Assembly: GCA_001464035.1 (NCBI GenBank)
Contig: LNEC01000020.1
Location: forward strand, 53,533 to 117,532
DNA from: Bradyrhizobiaceae bacterium Ga0074131
GTDB lineage: Bacteria > Pseudomonadota > Alphaproteobacteria > Rhizobiales > Xanthobacteraceae
DNA: 64,000 nucleotides
Direction of reading: 5' to 3'
Of this stretch, positions 54,332 through 62,159 are shown one piece after another. The notes under the pieces are model-generated. The model was not told where the DNA came from, ran no database searches, and was given only the letters and a program-made list of their open reading frames with translations. The position numbers and the translations under genes are program-made. Every line of letters begins with the position of its first letter. Position 1 is the first letter of the stretch.

Positions 54332-54757
54332 TCACCTGCACGACGGATAGATCGCCGCCAGTTCGCGGCCGCGCAGCAGCAGCAGGCGCGAGGTCAGGCC
54401 GCCGCGGCGGCTGATCCAGCCGCGCACCGGAGCGGGATAGGCCTCCAGCACGAGCCTGGAGGCTTCAGGCTCGGCATAGATCCGGCCGCGCCGGTCGATG
54501 GACCGCGCGGCGTGGAATCCCAGCACGGCGCGGCGGGTCACGCAGATGCGGTCGTTCGGCACCGTGCTCAGCACCAGCGTGCAGGCCGACAGGCAAGGCC
54601 CGTCGATCACGACGCGTTCGCCCGAGGCGCGCACGCGCGCGAACAATTCGAGGAACGGGGCCACCGCGCCGCCCGGACTGGCAAGGATGCGGAGTTCGGC
54701 GCGGGCCGGCGGCGAGATCGTTCCGCACAGTACCGCCGCCAGAAAGAATGTTTTCAT
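54332..54757 (-). CDS. hypothetical secreted protein, periplasmic ClpP-like
   Basis: A protein of about 141 residues with a signal peptide (MKTFFLAAVLCGTISPPARA). The segment VVIDGPCLSACTLVL followed by a C-terminal ICVTRRAVLGFHAA resembles the exported ClpP/crotonase-like proteins with the serine in SACT (COG3904 type). An ATG at 54775 in the same frame is the alternative start. It stands alone, convergent with the VOC gene. Confidence 0.68.
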   Translation of the reverse strand: MKTFFLAAVLCGTISPPARAELRILASPGGAVAPFLELFARVRASGERVVIDGPCLSACTLVLSTVPNDRICVTRRAVLGFHAARSIDRRGRIYAEPEASRLVLEAYPAPVRGWISRRGGLTSRLLLLRGRELAAIYPSCR

Positions 54758-54897
54758 GACGGTTCGGGGCGTCATGAGCGGCTCCTCGACGCGTCATTTC
54801 GCAACAGCGGTACCGATTCCACGGAACCGAAGATGCGGAAGCTGAAGAAATACGATGACGGCAGAATAATCAACAGCAAGGCGGCGGACCGGTTCCG

Positions 54898-55914
54898 TCA
54901 GTCGTGCGTACCGGAAACGCCGGCCTCGGCAAAGGTGGCCATCCCGGCGTGGCAGGCCACCGCCGCGCGCAGCAACAAGATGGCAACGGCCGCGCCGGAC
55001 GCCTCGCCGAGCCGCATGTCGAGATCGAGCAGCGGCTCGAGGCCGAGTTGGAAGAGCAAGGCGCGGTGGCCGGATTCGGCGGAAACATGCCCGGCGCGGC
55101 AATGGTCCGTTATGCCGGCGTTGAGCCGTGTCAGCGGGACGATGGCCGCGGTCGCGACAAATCCGTCGAGCAGCACGGGAATGTGGTGGCGGCGCGCGGC
55201 CAGGATCGCGCCGGCGATGGCGGCGAGCTCGCGCCCGCCGAGCGCCGCGGCGGCCCGGAGCGGATCGCCGAGAACGCCGCGGTGATGGCCGAGCGCCGCG
55301 TCGATCGCCGCGGCCTTGCGCGCGAGCCCGGCGTCGTCGACGCCGGTGCCGCGGCCGGCCCAGTCCGCGCCGCCGCCGCCCAGCAGCGCCGCGCACAGCA
55401 TCGCCGCCGTCGTGGTATTGGCGATGCCCATCTCGCCGACCGCGAGCAGGTCGCATCCCGGCGGGACGGTGCGATAGCCGGTCTCGACGGCCGCAAGGAA
55501 TTCGTCGACATCCATGGCGTCGGCGACCGTGCAATCGCGGGTAGGGCGGTCGAGCTCGATCGGCACCGTCAGCAGATCGGCGCCGGCCAGCCTCGCGATC
55601 TGGTTGATGGCCGCGCCGCCGCTTGCAAAGTTAGCCACCATCTGCGCGGTGACTGCCTGCGGATAGGCCGACACGCCGCGCACGGCGATGCCGTGATTGC
55701 CGGCAAAGACCGCGACGGTGACGCGCTCGAGGTCGGGAATGCCGCGGCGCTGCCAGCGCGCCAGCCATATCGCCAGTTCTTCGAGGCGGCCGAGGCTTCC
55801 CGGCGGCTTTGTCAGCATCTGCTGGCGGCGTGCGGCGGCGTCTGCCGCGCCCGCGTCGCCAATGGGCAAGTCGCGACAGAAGGCGCGGATGTCGTCTAGA
55901 CTGTCGAACTGCAT
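54898..55914 (-). CDS. cobT: nicotinate-nucleotide-dimethylbenzimidazole phosphoribosyltransferase
   Basis: A 338-residue enzyme making alpha-ribazole 5-phosphate for the lower loop of cobalamin. It has LTKPPGSLGRLEELA (about 34-48), VFAGNHGIA, the GEMGIANTTTAAML segment and the catalytic Glu region near SAESGHRALL. The frame stays open upstream to 56397 across the divergent cobS, so the ATG at 55914 is used. It is divergent from cobS, with only 45 bases between them. Confidence 0.95.
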   Translation of the reverse strand: MQFDSLDDIRAFCRDLPIGDAGAADAAARRQQMLTKPPGSLGRLEELAIWLARWQRRGIPDLERVTVAVFAGNHGIAVRGVSAYPQAVTAQMVANFASGGAAINQIARLAGADLLTVPIELDRPTRDCTVADAMDVDEFLAAVETGYRTVPPGCDLLAVGEMGIANTTTAAMLCAALLGGGGADWAGRGTGVDDAGLARKAAAIDAALGHHRGVLGDPLRAAAALGGRELAAIAGAILAARRHHIPVLLDGFVATAAIVPLTRLNAGITDHCRAGHVSAESGHRALLFQLGLEPLLDLDMRLGEASGAAVAILLLRAAVACHAGMATFAEAGVSGTHD

Positions 55915-55959
55915 GCGATTCCCTTGTCGAGCACCAAACGATTCCCTGGATTCTCTATC

Positions 55960-56712
55960 ATGAACGAATGGCTCGACGATCTCAGGACCGCTGTCGCCTT
56001 CCTGACCCGGTTGCCGATGCCTCACCCGCAAGGGCCGATGCCGGAAAACTTCATCCGCGCGCACCGGGTGTTCGCGCTGGTCGGCGCTGCGATCGGCGCT
56101 GTCGTCGGCCTCGTCTGCCTCGGCCTGCGCATGATCGGCGTGCCCGATCTCGCCGCGGCAGCGCTGGCGCTGGGCGCCAGCGCGATCCTGACCGGCGCGC
56201 TGCACGAGGACGGCCTGGCCGACGTTGCCGACGGGTTCGGTGGCGGCCGCGACCGGGAAGCCAAGCTGGAAATCATGCGCGACAGCCGGCTCGGCACCTA
56301 TGGCGCGCTGATCCTGCTGGTGAGTTTTACGGCAAAGCTCGCCGCGCTGGCCACGCTTCCCGACGACCTGATCGTGCCGGTTCTGATCGCCGCGCATGCG
56401 CTGGCGCGCGGTGTATTACCGGCGATGTCGATGAACCTCCCATACGCGCGAACTGACGGGCTGGCGCGCAACGCCGGCCGACCCGATTCGGCGATCGCGG
56501 CGACCGCCGCCGGGGCGGCATTGCTCATCGCGCTGTTGGCGTTGTCGTGGGCGAATGCGTTCTGGGCTGCGGGCATGGCCGCCCTGTGTGCGGCCGGCAT
56601 GGCGTGGCTCGCCCAACGGCAGATCGGCGGCCAGACCGGCGACGTGCTGGGCGGCGCTGAACAGCTGGCGGAGACCGCGATCCTGGTGCTGCTCGCCGCC
56701 AGGCTGGGCTAG
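55960..56712 (+). CDS. cobS: adenosylcobinamide-GDP ribazoletransferase (cobalamin synthase)
   Basis: A 250-residue integral membrane enzyme joining adenosylcobinamide-GDP and alpha-ribazole (phosphate). It has the conserved FLTRLPMP start, the metal-binding LHEDGLADVADGFGGG (about 86-101) and about seven hydrophobic helices, ending AETAILVLLAARLG. The ATG at 55960 gives the normal start MNEWLDDLRTAVAFL. It is followed nine bases later by a CobC-like phosphatase, forming a nucleotide-loop assembly unit with cobT. Confidence 0.94.
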   Translation: MNEWLDDLRTAVAFLTRLPMPHPQGPMPENFIRAHRVFALVGAAIGAVVGLVCLGLRMIGVPDLAAAALALGASAILTGALHEDGLADVADGFGGGRDREAKLEIMRDSRLGTYGALILLVSFTAKLAALATLPDDLIVPVLIAAHALARGVLPAMSMNLPYARTDGLARNAGRPDSAIAATAAGAALLIALLALSWANAFWAAGMAALCAAGMAWLAQRQIGGQTGDVLGGAEQLAETAILVLLAARLG

Positions 56713-56721
56713 GATCGGCCG

Positions 56722-57288
56722 ATGGGCGACGCAACCCATCTCTGGCTGATCCGCCACGCCCCGGTCGATGGCCCGCGCGGTGTCATTCACGGCCCGGAGG
56801 CGCCGGCCGACGTCGGCGATGTCTCAGCCCTCGCCGCGCTGAAGGCGAAATTGCCGGCACAGGCCTTTGCAGTTTGCAGCCCGGCGCGCCGGACCCGCGA
56901 AACCGCGGTTGCGCTGGGACTCGACCCCGTCACGGAGGGAGCCTTCCGCGAGCAGGATTTCGGCGCATGGACCGGGCGGCGGCACGACGATCTGGTCGCC
57001 GAACCTGGCGAGGTCTACCGGGATTTCTGGAAATCGCCGGCGCGCAACGCGCCGCCCGGCGGCGAAAGTTTTGTCGACCAGATTGTTCGTGCGAGGGCGG
57101 GACTGGCAGGGTTGCCCGCGGGTGACGCCATCCTCGTCGTGCATTCCGGCACCATCCGCGCCGTGCTTGCCCTTGCGCTCGATCTTGCGCCGGACGCCGC
57201 GCTGCGCTTCGTCATCGACCCGCTCTCGCTGACCCGGATCGATCGTCTCGAAGGCGGCTGGCGCGTGGTCGCGGTCAACCGGCACTGA
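56722..57288 (+). CDS. cobC: histidine phosphatase family protein, probable alpha-ribazole phosphatase
   Basis: A 188-residue phosphoglycerate-mutase-like phosphatase. The catalytic His is in LIRHAPVDGP, where the family usually has RHG/E. CSPARRTRETA supplies the second Arg, FREQDFGAWTGR the Glu, and VHSGTIRAVL the second His. The position behind cobS suggests dephosphorylation of alpha-ribazole 5-phosphate or of adenosylcobalamin phosphate. Confidence 0.86.
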   Translation: MGDATHLWLIRHAPVDGPRGVIHGPEAPADVGDVSALAALKAKLPAQAFAVCSPARRTRETAVALGLDPVTEGAFREQDFGAWTGRRHDDLVAEPGEVYRDFWKSPARNAPPGGESFVDQIVRARAGLAGLPAGDAILVVHSGTIRAVLALALDLAPDAALRFVIDPLSLTRIDRLEGGWRVVAVNRH

Positions 57289-57299
57289 CCGATTCTGGT

Positions 57300-58088
57300 C
57301 TAGCCGTTGCGCCGTTCGCCGCGCAGCGTCGGCAGTCCGATTCCGGCAGCGTCGAAACCGCCATCGACCGCGAGAATCTGTCCGGTGATGTAGCTGGCGC
57401 GGTCGCTGCACAGGAACAACACCGCCTCCGCCAGTTCTTCCTCGAGGCCGTAACGGTTGAGCGGAATGGCGTCGTGATAGTCGGCGCGGATTTCCGGGGT
57501 GTGGACCTGCTTGGCCATCGCGGTCTCGACCGGCCCGGGCGCCACGCCGTTGACGCGAATGCCGAGCGAGGCCAGTTCGACCGCGAGCTGCTTGGTCAGA
57601 TGCGCGAGCCCGGCCTTGCTGGTGCCGTAGGCCGAGCGCAGCGTCGAGGCGCGCACCGCCGAGATCGAGGTGATGTTGACGATCGCGCCGCCGCCATGCT
57701 CGCGCATCAACGGCGCGGCCGCCTTGGTGCAGAGAAAAGGTCCGGTCAGATTGACCGCCAGCACCCGGTTCCAGTCCGCGTCGGACGTCTCCAGCAGCGG
57801 CGCGAACACGGCGATGCCAGCATTGTTGACCAGCGCATCGAGCCGGCGGAACCGCGCGCCGGTTCTTGCGATCGCATCCGCCACCGCAGCGGCATCGGAG
57901 ACGTCGCAATGCAGCGCCATGGTCGAATCGGGGTCGGCCAGCGCGGCGACCGCGCCTTCCAGTAACGCGCTCTCGACGTCGAGTAGCGCGACGCGCCAGC
58001 CCTCGGCGAGGAATCGCTTCGCCACCGCGAGCCCGATGCCGCGGGCGGCGCCAGTGACCAGGGCGACTTTTTGCGGGGCAGGGGTCAT
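57300..58088 (-). CDS. short-chain dehydrogenase/reductase (SDR)
   Basis: A 262-residue classical SDR with LVTGAARGIGLAVAKR (about 10-25), VNNAG (about 88-92), the Ser near NITSISAVRA and YGTSKAGLAHLTKQ (active Tyr and Lys), ending YITGQILAVDGGFDAAG. The ATG at 58088 is used; the longer frame is shared with the intergenic region. The substrate is unknown. It is convergent with cobC and divergent from the cupin gene. Confidence 0.9.
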   Translation of the reverse strand: MTPAPQKVALVTGAARGIGLAVAKRFLAEGWRVALLDVESALLEGAVAALADPDSTMALHCDVSDAAAVADAIARTGARFRRLDALVNNAGIAVFAPLLETSDADWNRVLAVNLTGPFLCTKAAAPLMREHGGGAIVNITSISAVRASTLRSAYGTSKAGLAHLTKQLAVELASLGIRVNGVAPGPVETAMAKQVHTPEIRADYHDAIPLNRYGLEEELAEAVLFLCSDRASYITGQILAVDGGFDAAGIGLPTLRGERRNG

Positions 58089-58225
58089 CGGTATTCCATT
58101 CGCATGTGATGAATTCGGACCTCTATAACCCTCGCCGCCCGCCGTGTCCCGCATCGGCCGCTTGCATGCTGCGCTGCGTCCGGGGCACGCTCCAAACGAC
58201 CGGCGGCAAGCGAGAGGGCCAGCCC

Positions 58226-58609
58226 ATGATCGTCATCGATGTCAGGGACATGACGCCTGAGCCATGGCGGCTCGGCGTCGAGACCCGCATGCTGGTGTCG
58301 GCCAGCAACGGCGCTGCGCAATTATGCGTGTTCGAGCAGTGGATCGCGCCGGGCGCCGGCGCGCCGACCCATTCGCATCCGGTCGAGGAAGTGCTCACGG
58401 TGCGCGAAGGCGAGGCCGAGATGTGGATGGGCGAGCAGCGGCTGATCGTCTATTCGGGCCAGTCGCTGATCGTGCCTTTGGGGTGCATGCACGGCTTCCG
58501 CAATTCCGGCACCGTGACGCTGCACATCCACGCGGTACTGGCGGCGCCGTTCTTCGAGGCCAATGTGGAGGGCGAAACCGAGACGGTGCGGAGGTGGAAT
58601 GTCCGCTAG
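58226..58609 (+). CDS. cupin-domain protein
   Basis: A 127-residue single cupin. Metal-binding residues are in GAPTHSHPVEEVLTVREGEAE (the two His and the Glu), and the second motif PLGCMHGFRNSG holds the last His. The start at 58226 follows GAGAGGG. Function is unknown; such small cupins act as sensors or isomerases. Confidence 0.8.
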   Translation: MIVIDVRDMTPEPWRLGVETRMLVSASNGAAQLCVFEQWIAPGAGAPTHSHPVEEVLTVREGEAEMWMGEQRLIVYSGQSLIVPLGCMHGFRNSGTVTLHIHAVLAAPFFEANVEGETETVRRWNVR

Positions 58610-58649
58610 ATACGCCCGAAAGGAGAGCGGCCCGTCACGCCCGCGTCCC

Positions 58650-59144
58650 CTATCTTGCCACCACCCTTTGATACGCCGCCTGTAACCGTTCGCCGACGCC
58701 CGGCCCGGACTTCCTCCGCCGCTTGATGCCGAGATGGGTCTCGCGCAATTCGTCCATGAATTCCGCCCACATTTTCGGGCCGCCTTCGCTCAGCAGCTTG
58801 GCGCGGATGCCGAGTTCTTCGGTGACATCGAGATATTTGAATCCCCAGCCCGCCATCTGCGCCAGCACCGGCAGCAGTTCGATGCCCTGTTCGGTCAGCG
58901 AATAGATTCCCTTCTGCTTGTGGCTGGGGTCCTCGGCCCAGCTGACAATGCCCCGGTCGAGCAGCGTCTTCAGCCGGTCGGCGAGGATGTTGGAGGAAAT
59001 GCCTTCCTCCGATCTGGTCAGCAGCTCGCGAAAGTGCCGCCGGTTGCCGAACATCATGTCGCGGATGATCAACAGGCTCCATTTGTCGCCGACCACCTCC
59101 AGCGTGAGGTTGATCGGGCAGCCGGAGCGTTGTTGCTCGGTCAT
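58650..59144 (-). CDS. HxlR-family transcriptional regulator
   Basis: A 164-residue winged-helix regulator of the HxlR group. It starts MTEQQRSGCPINLTLEVVGDKWSLLIIRD, where the Cys and WSLLIIR are diagnostic, and has the recognition-helix segment GISSNILADRLKTLLDRGIV. The C-terminus is longer than usual and basic. It is divergent from the RibD-like reductase gene, which it probably controls. Confidence 0.9.
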   Translation of the reverse strand: MTEQQRSGCPINLTLEVVGDKWSLLIIRDMMFGNRRHFRELLTRSEEGISSNILADRLKTLLDRGIVSWAEDPSHKQKGIYSLTEQGIELLPVLAQMAGWGFKYLDVTEELGIRAKLLSEGGPKMWAEFMDELRETHLGIKRRRKSGPGVGERLQAAYQRVVAR

Positions 59145-59200
59145 GGGCGGTGTCCGGAAGTCGCGGCGGGATTGCCACGAAAAACCACTTGCAATATCGC

Positions 59201-59226
59201 ACTGGTTTCTCCAAACTACAACCAGT
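59201..59226. promoter_or_regulatory. inverted repeat between HxlR and reductase genes
   Basis: ACTGGTT (59201-59207) and AACCAGT (59220-59226) are exact complements, 12 bases apart. TTGCAATA and TTGCATAA also repeat at 59190 and 59226. It is placed for control of both genes. Confidence 0.6.
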
Positions 59227-59256
59227 TGCATAACAAGAGCAGTCAAGGAGAGCGAT

Positions 59257-59805
59257 ATGGCGCGGCTGATCATGTGGAACATGATGACGCTGGATGGCAT
59301 GGTCGAAGGGCCGGGCCGCGACATTTCCTGGCATGAGGATGTCTGGGGCAAGGAACTGGAGCAGCTTTCGACCGAGCAGCTGAACGCGGCCGGCGGGCTG
59401 CTGTTCGGCCGCGTCACCTATGAACTGATGGCGAATTACTGGACGACCGCGACGGGCGAGATCGCGGATTTCATGAATGCGATGCCGAAATACGTATTCT
59501 CGCGCACGCAGACGCAGTCGGACTGGAACAACACGCAGATGTTCGGCGCCGACCTGCCGGGCACGGTGGCGCGGCTGAAGCGCGAGAACGCAAAGGAGAT
59601 TTTCCTGTTCGGCAGCGCGGACCTGGCGGCGAGCCTGATCCCGCACGGGCTGATCGACGAATTTCGCATCGCGGTCAATCCGGTCATCCTCGGCGGCGGC
59701 ACGCCGCTGTTCAAGCCCGGCGCGCGCGTCAAGCTGAAGCTGCTCGAATCGCGGGCGCACTCGACCGGCGTCGTCGTCCTGCGCTACCAGCCGGCGAAAT
59801 CATGA
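59257..59805 (+). CDS. dihydrofolate reductase family protein (RibD C-terminal type)
   Basis: A 182-residue reductase-fold protein starting MARLIMWNMMTLDGMVEGPG, with LLFGRVTYELMANYW (about 48-62), the NADPH-loop IFLFGSADLAASLIPHGLIDE (about 125-145) and NPVILGGGTPLFKPG. AAGGAGAG precedes the ATG. The true reaction is not known. It is followed seven bases later by a SnoaL-like gene, so the two are cotranscribed. Confidence 0.88.
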   Translation: MARLIMWNMMTLDGMVEGPGRDISWHEDVWGKELEQLSTEQLNAAGGLLFGRVTYELMANYWTTATGEIADFMNAMPKYVFSRTQTQSDWNNTQMFGADLPGTVARLKRENAKEIFLFGSADLAASLIPHGLIDEFRIAVNPVILGGGTPLFKPGARVKLKLLESRAHSTGVVVLRYQPAKS

Positions 59806-59812
59806 GGGCGTG

Positions 59813-60193
59813 ATGTCCGATCGCAACAAGGCGGAGATCATCCGCGTCCTGTTCGCTGCTTACATGTCCAGCGACCGCAAGACCGTCGAGGACATGCTCG
59901 CCGAGGATTTTCGTTTCACCAGTCCTTATGACGACGCGATCGACAAGGCGACCTATTTCGAGCGGTGTTGGCGCAACGCCGACTGGATCGAGCGGCATGA
60001 TCTGGAGAGGATCTTCGTCGAGGGCGACGAGGTCTTCGTGACCTACAATTGCATCACCAAAGGCGGACAGAATTTTCGCAATACCGAGTTCTTCGCCTTC
60101 GAAGCCGACCGGATCAAGCGCATCGACGTCTATTTCGGCGCGACGTATCAGGATGGTGTGTTCGTTAAACAACTCCCACCGACCTCATCCTGA
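59813..60193 (+). CDS. SnoaL-like/NTF2-fold protein
   Basis: A 126-residue NTF2-fold protein: N-terminal helix NKAEIIRVLFAAYMSSDRKTVEDMLAEDFRFTSP, then YDDAIDKATYFERCW, and C-terminal strand RIKRIDVYFGATYQDGVF. The ATG at 59813 follows a GTG one codon upstream. It probably binds a small ligand; it is the second gene of the HxlR-controlled unit. Confidence 0.87.
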   Translation: MSDRNKAEIIRVLFAAYMSSDRKTVEDMLAEDFRFTSPYDDAIDKATYFERCWRNADWIERHDLERIFVEGDEVFVTYNCITKGGQNFRNTEFFAFEADRIKRIDVYFGATYQDGVFVKQLPPTSS

Positions 60194-60240
60194 GGAGCCG
60201 CGCGCGCTTCGCGCGGCTTCTCGATGGATGGCAGCGGGCA
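60192..60240. repeat. CCTCATCCTGAGGAG-type repeat
   Basis: TCCTGAGGA-type palindrome followed by GCCGCGCGCGC/GCGCGCGGC, overlapping the end of the SnoaL-like gene. It is of the kind dispersed in Bradyrhizobium-type genomes. Confidence 0.5.
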
Positions 60241-60342
60241 GTGTGCCAGATGGTTCGAGACGCACGCCGGGCTGCGCTAAGGCGCCGCCGACGTGGATTT
60301 GAGAGTTCCCCCGAATATTCATTATCTGCGGAGTTCCTTCAG

Positions 60343-60990
60343 ATGTCCCTCACGCTGCATTTCCATCCGTTGGCGTCGTTCTGCTGGAAGCCGCTGATCG
60401 CGCTGTATGAGAACGATACGCCGTTCACCCCGAAACTGGTCGATCTCAGCCATGAGGCCGAGCGTGCGGCGCTGCAAGCACTGTGGCCGATCGGCAAGTT
60501 TCCGGTGCTGCGTGACGAGGCCAGGGATCAAACCGTCCCGGAGTCGAGCGTCATCATCGAGTATCTCGACCGGCATTATCCCGGCCGTACGATGTTCATC
60601 CCCGGCGACGCCGACCGCGCGTGGCAGGCGCGGCTGCGCGATCGTTTCTACGATCTTTATGTTCACCTGCCGATGCAGAAGATCATGCTTGACCGGCTCC
60701 GCGACGCGGACAGGCAGGATCGACAGGGCGTCGAAGAGGCGAGGGCGCAGTTACGGATATCCTATGGAATGATCGAGGCGCAGATGGCGGCCGGCGGCCG
60801 GGCGATGGAGGAAACGTTCGGCCTCGCGGATTGCGCGGCTTTCCCGGCGCTGTTCTACGGCGGCATGGCGGAGCCGTTCGGCTCAACCCACGCCAACATC
60901 ACGGCGTATTTGGAGTGCCTTAAGGCGCGGCCGTCGGTCCAGCGTGTCCTGCAGGAGGCCGAGCCGTATTTCCACATGGTTCCGAAATGA
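60343..60990 (+). CDS. glutathione S-transferase family protein
   Basis: A 215-residue GST starting MSLTLHFHPLASFCWKPLIALYE (Ser/Cys region near residue 12-14), with PIGKFPVLRDE and the glutathione-contact VPESSVIIEYLDRHYPG. The C-terminal helical domain has EETFGLADCAAFPALFYG. The start at 60343 is chosen since the upstream frame is repeat-derived. The role is probably detoxification or stress response. Confidence 0.9.
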   Translation: MSLTLHFHPLASFCWKPLIALYENDTPFTPKLVDLSHEAERAALQALWPIGKFPVLRDEARDQTVPESSVIIEYLDRHYPGRTMFIPGDADRAWQARLRDRFYDLYVHLPMQKIMLDRLRDADRQDRQGVEEARAQLRISYGMIEAQMAAGGRAMEETFGLADCAAFPALFYGGMAEPFGSTHANITAYLECLKARPSVQRVLQEAEPYFHMVPK

Positions 60991-61018
60991 TGACCTCCGA
61001 AATAAATTGTGTCCGGCA

Positions 61019-61045
61019 TGTCGGTGCCGCAAAAGCCGGTTCGTC
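61019..61045 (+). promoter_or_regulatory. ECF42-type promoter P4
   Basis: TGTCGG (61019-61024), 17 bases, CGTC (61042-61045), 74 bases before the YciI gene at 61120. It is about 10 kb from the sigma gene. Confidence 0.75.
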
Positions 61046-61119
61046 ATACCAACGGAGCCGGAGTTCGAGTGGCATGATCTGCCGGCCGGCCGGATAAGCC
61101 GATCAGACGGAGCGTGACG

Positions 61120-61536
61120 ATGCGATGCATGGTGATCGTGAAGGCGAGCAGGGACACCGAGGCCGGCGTGATGCCGGGTACCGAATTGCTCACCGCGATG
61201 GGCAAGTTCAACGAGGAAATGGTGAAGGCCGGTGTCATGCTGGCGGGCGACGGCCTGCATTCGACGTCTAAGGGCGCCCGGATCAAATATTCCGGCAAGA
61301 CGCCTGATGTCAGCCACGGTCCGTTTGCCGTGACCAGCGACCTGGTCGCCGGCTTCTGGCTGATTCAGGTGAAATCGCTGGACGAGGCGATCGACTGGAT
61401 GAAGCGCGCGCCATTCGACGGCGGCGCCGAAATCGAAATCCGCCAGGTGTTCGATACCGAGGATTTCGGCGAGGCGCTGACGCCCGAACTGCGCGAGCAG
61501 GAGACGCGCCTCCGGACGCAGGTGGGAATGAAATAG
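61120..61536 (+). CDS. YciI/DGPF-domain protein (second copy)
   Basis: A 138-residue YciI-family protein. It starts MRCMVIVKASRDTEAG and has the core GDGLHSTSKGARIKYSG and HGPFAVTSDLVAGFWLIQV, the DGPF-type loop. The ATG at 61120 has GGAG upstream; a GTG two codons earlier is possible. It has its own ECF42-type promoter (P4), so it belongs to the same putative regulon as 50694. Confidence 0.9.
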   Translation: MRCMVIVKASRDTEAGVMPGTELLTAMGKFNEEMVKAGVMLAGDGLHSTSKGARIKYSGKTPDVSHGPFAVTSDLVAGFWLIQVKSLDEAIDWMKRAPFDGGAEIEIRQVFDTEDFGEALTPELREQETRLRTQVGMK

Positions 61537-61540
61537 CGTT

Positions 61541-61640
61541 CGTCATTCCGGGGCGCGCACAGCGTGAACCCGGAATGACGACAGGCAATCTTCGGATTTC
61601 AGATTCCGGGTTCGATGCTTCGCATCGCCCCGGAATGACA
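61541..61640. repeat. CATTCCGGGGCG-type inverted repeat
   Basis: CGTCATTCCGGGGCGCGCA near 61541 and its inverted relative GCATCGCCCCGGAATGAC near 61622 flank an internal CCCGGAATGACG. It lies between the two YciI genes. Confidence 0.6.
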
Positions 61641-61662
61641 ACCATAAAAAGGACGCCCCTTC

Positions 61663-62079
61663 ATGCGATTCATGATGCTGATGATCCCCCTGGGCTACGA
61701 GACCGCACCGCCGGACGTTCAGCTCGATCCCGAGCGTGTCAGGGCGATGATGAAATACAACGAGGACCTCAAGAACGCCGGCGTGCTGATCACGCTCGAT
61801 GGCCTGCACCCGCCATCGATGGGCGCGCGGGTCTCGTTTGCGGGCGGCAAGCCGCTGGTGACCGACGGCCCCTTTGCCGAAGCCAAGGAAGTGCTCGGCG
61901 GCTACTGGATGATCGACGTGGCTTCACGCGAGGAGGCGATCGCCTGGGCCACCAGGTGCCCGGCTTCGGAGAACGAGATCGTCGAGATCCGCCAGGTGCA
62001 GGAAATGGGCGATTTGCCGGAAGAAGTGCGGCAGGCAGCGGCCGGGTTCGCCGAACTGACGAGCGGCAGCGGCCGTTAA
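61663..62079 (+). CDS. YciI/DGPF-domain protein (third copy)
   Basis: A 138-residue YciI-family protein starting MRFMMLMIPLGYETAPPDVQ, with DGLHPPSMGARVSFAGGKP and TDGPFAEAKEVLGGYWMIDV, closer to the DGPF consensus than the second copy. AAAAAGGACG precedes the ATG. No ECF42-type promoter is seen directly upstream; it may be read from P4 across the repeat, 126 bases after the previous stop. Confidence 0.9.
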   Translation: MRFMMLMIPLGYETAPPDVQLDPERVRAMMKYNEDLKNAGVLITLDGLHPPSMGARVSFAGGKPLVTDGPFAEAKEVLGGYWMIDVASREEAIAWATRCPASENEIVEIRQVQEMGDLPEEVRQAAAGFAELTSGSGR

Positions 62080-62126
62080 CGTTTGTGAACGCTTGTTCCG
62101 CAGCTCGCCGCTAGTGACCTTTACTC

Positions 62127-62159
62127 CCAGCTCATGTAAAAGCCTTTCACATGAGCTGG
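62127..62159. promoter_or_regulatory. perfect 11-11-11 inverted repeat over the TetR start codon
   Basis: CCAGCTCATGT (62127-62137) and ACATGAGCTGG (62149-62159) are exact complements. Inside lies ATGTAAA-N5-TTCACAT (62134-62152), matching the site at 62945 with one change. The right arm covers the ATG at 62151. Confidence 0.7.

Noticed and set aside
55915..55959. Cobalamin riboswitch between cobT and cobS
   Set aside because: The gap is 45 bases, far too short for the aptamer, and no B12-box sequence is seen.
61518..61544. A fifth ECF42 promoter before the third YciI gene
   Set aside because: TTCGTC is present at 61539-61544, but the position 17 bases upstream reads GCAGGT, not TGTCGG.
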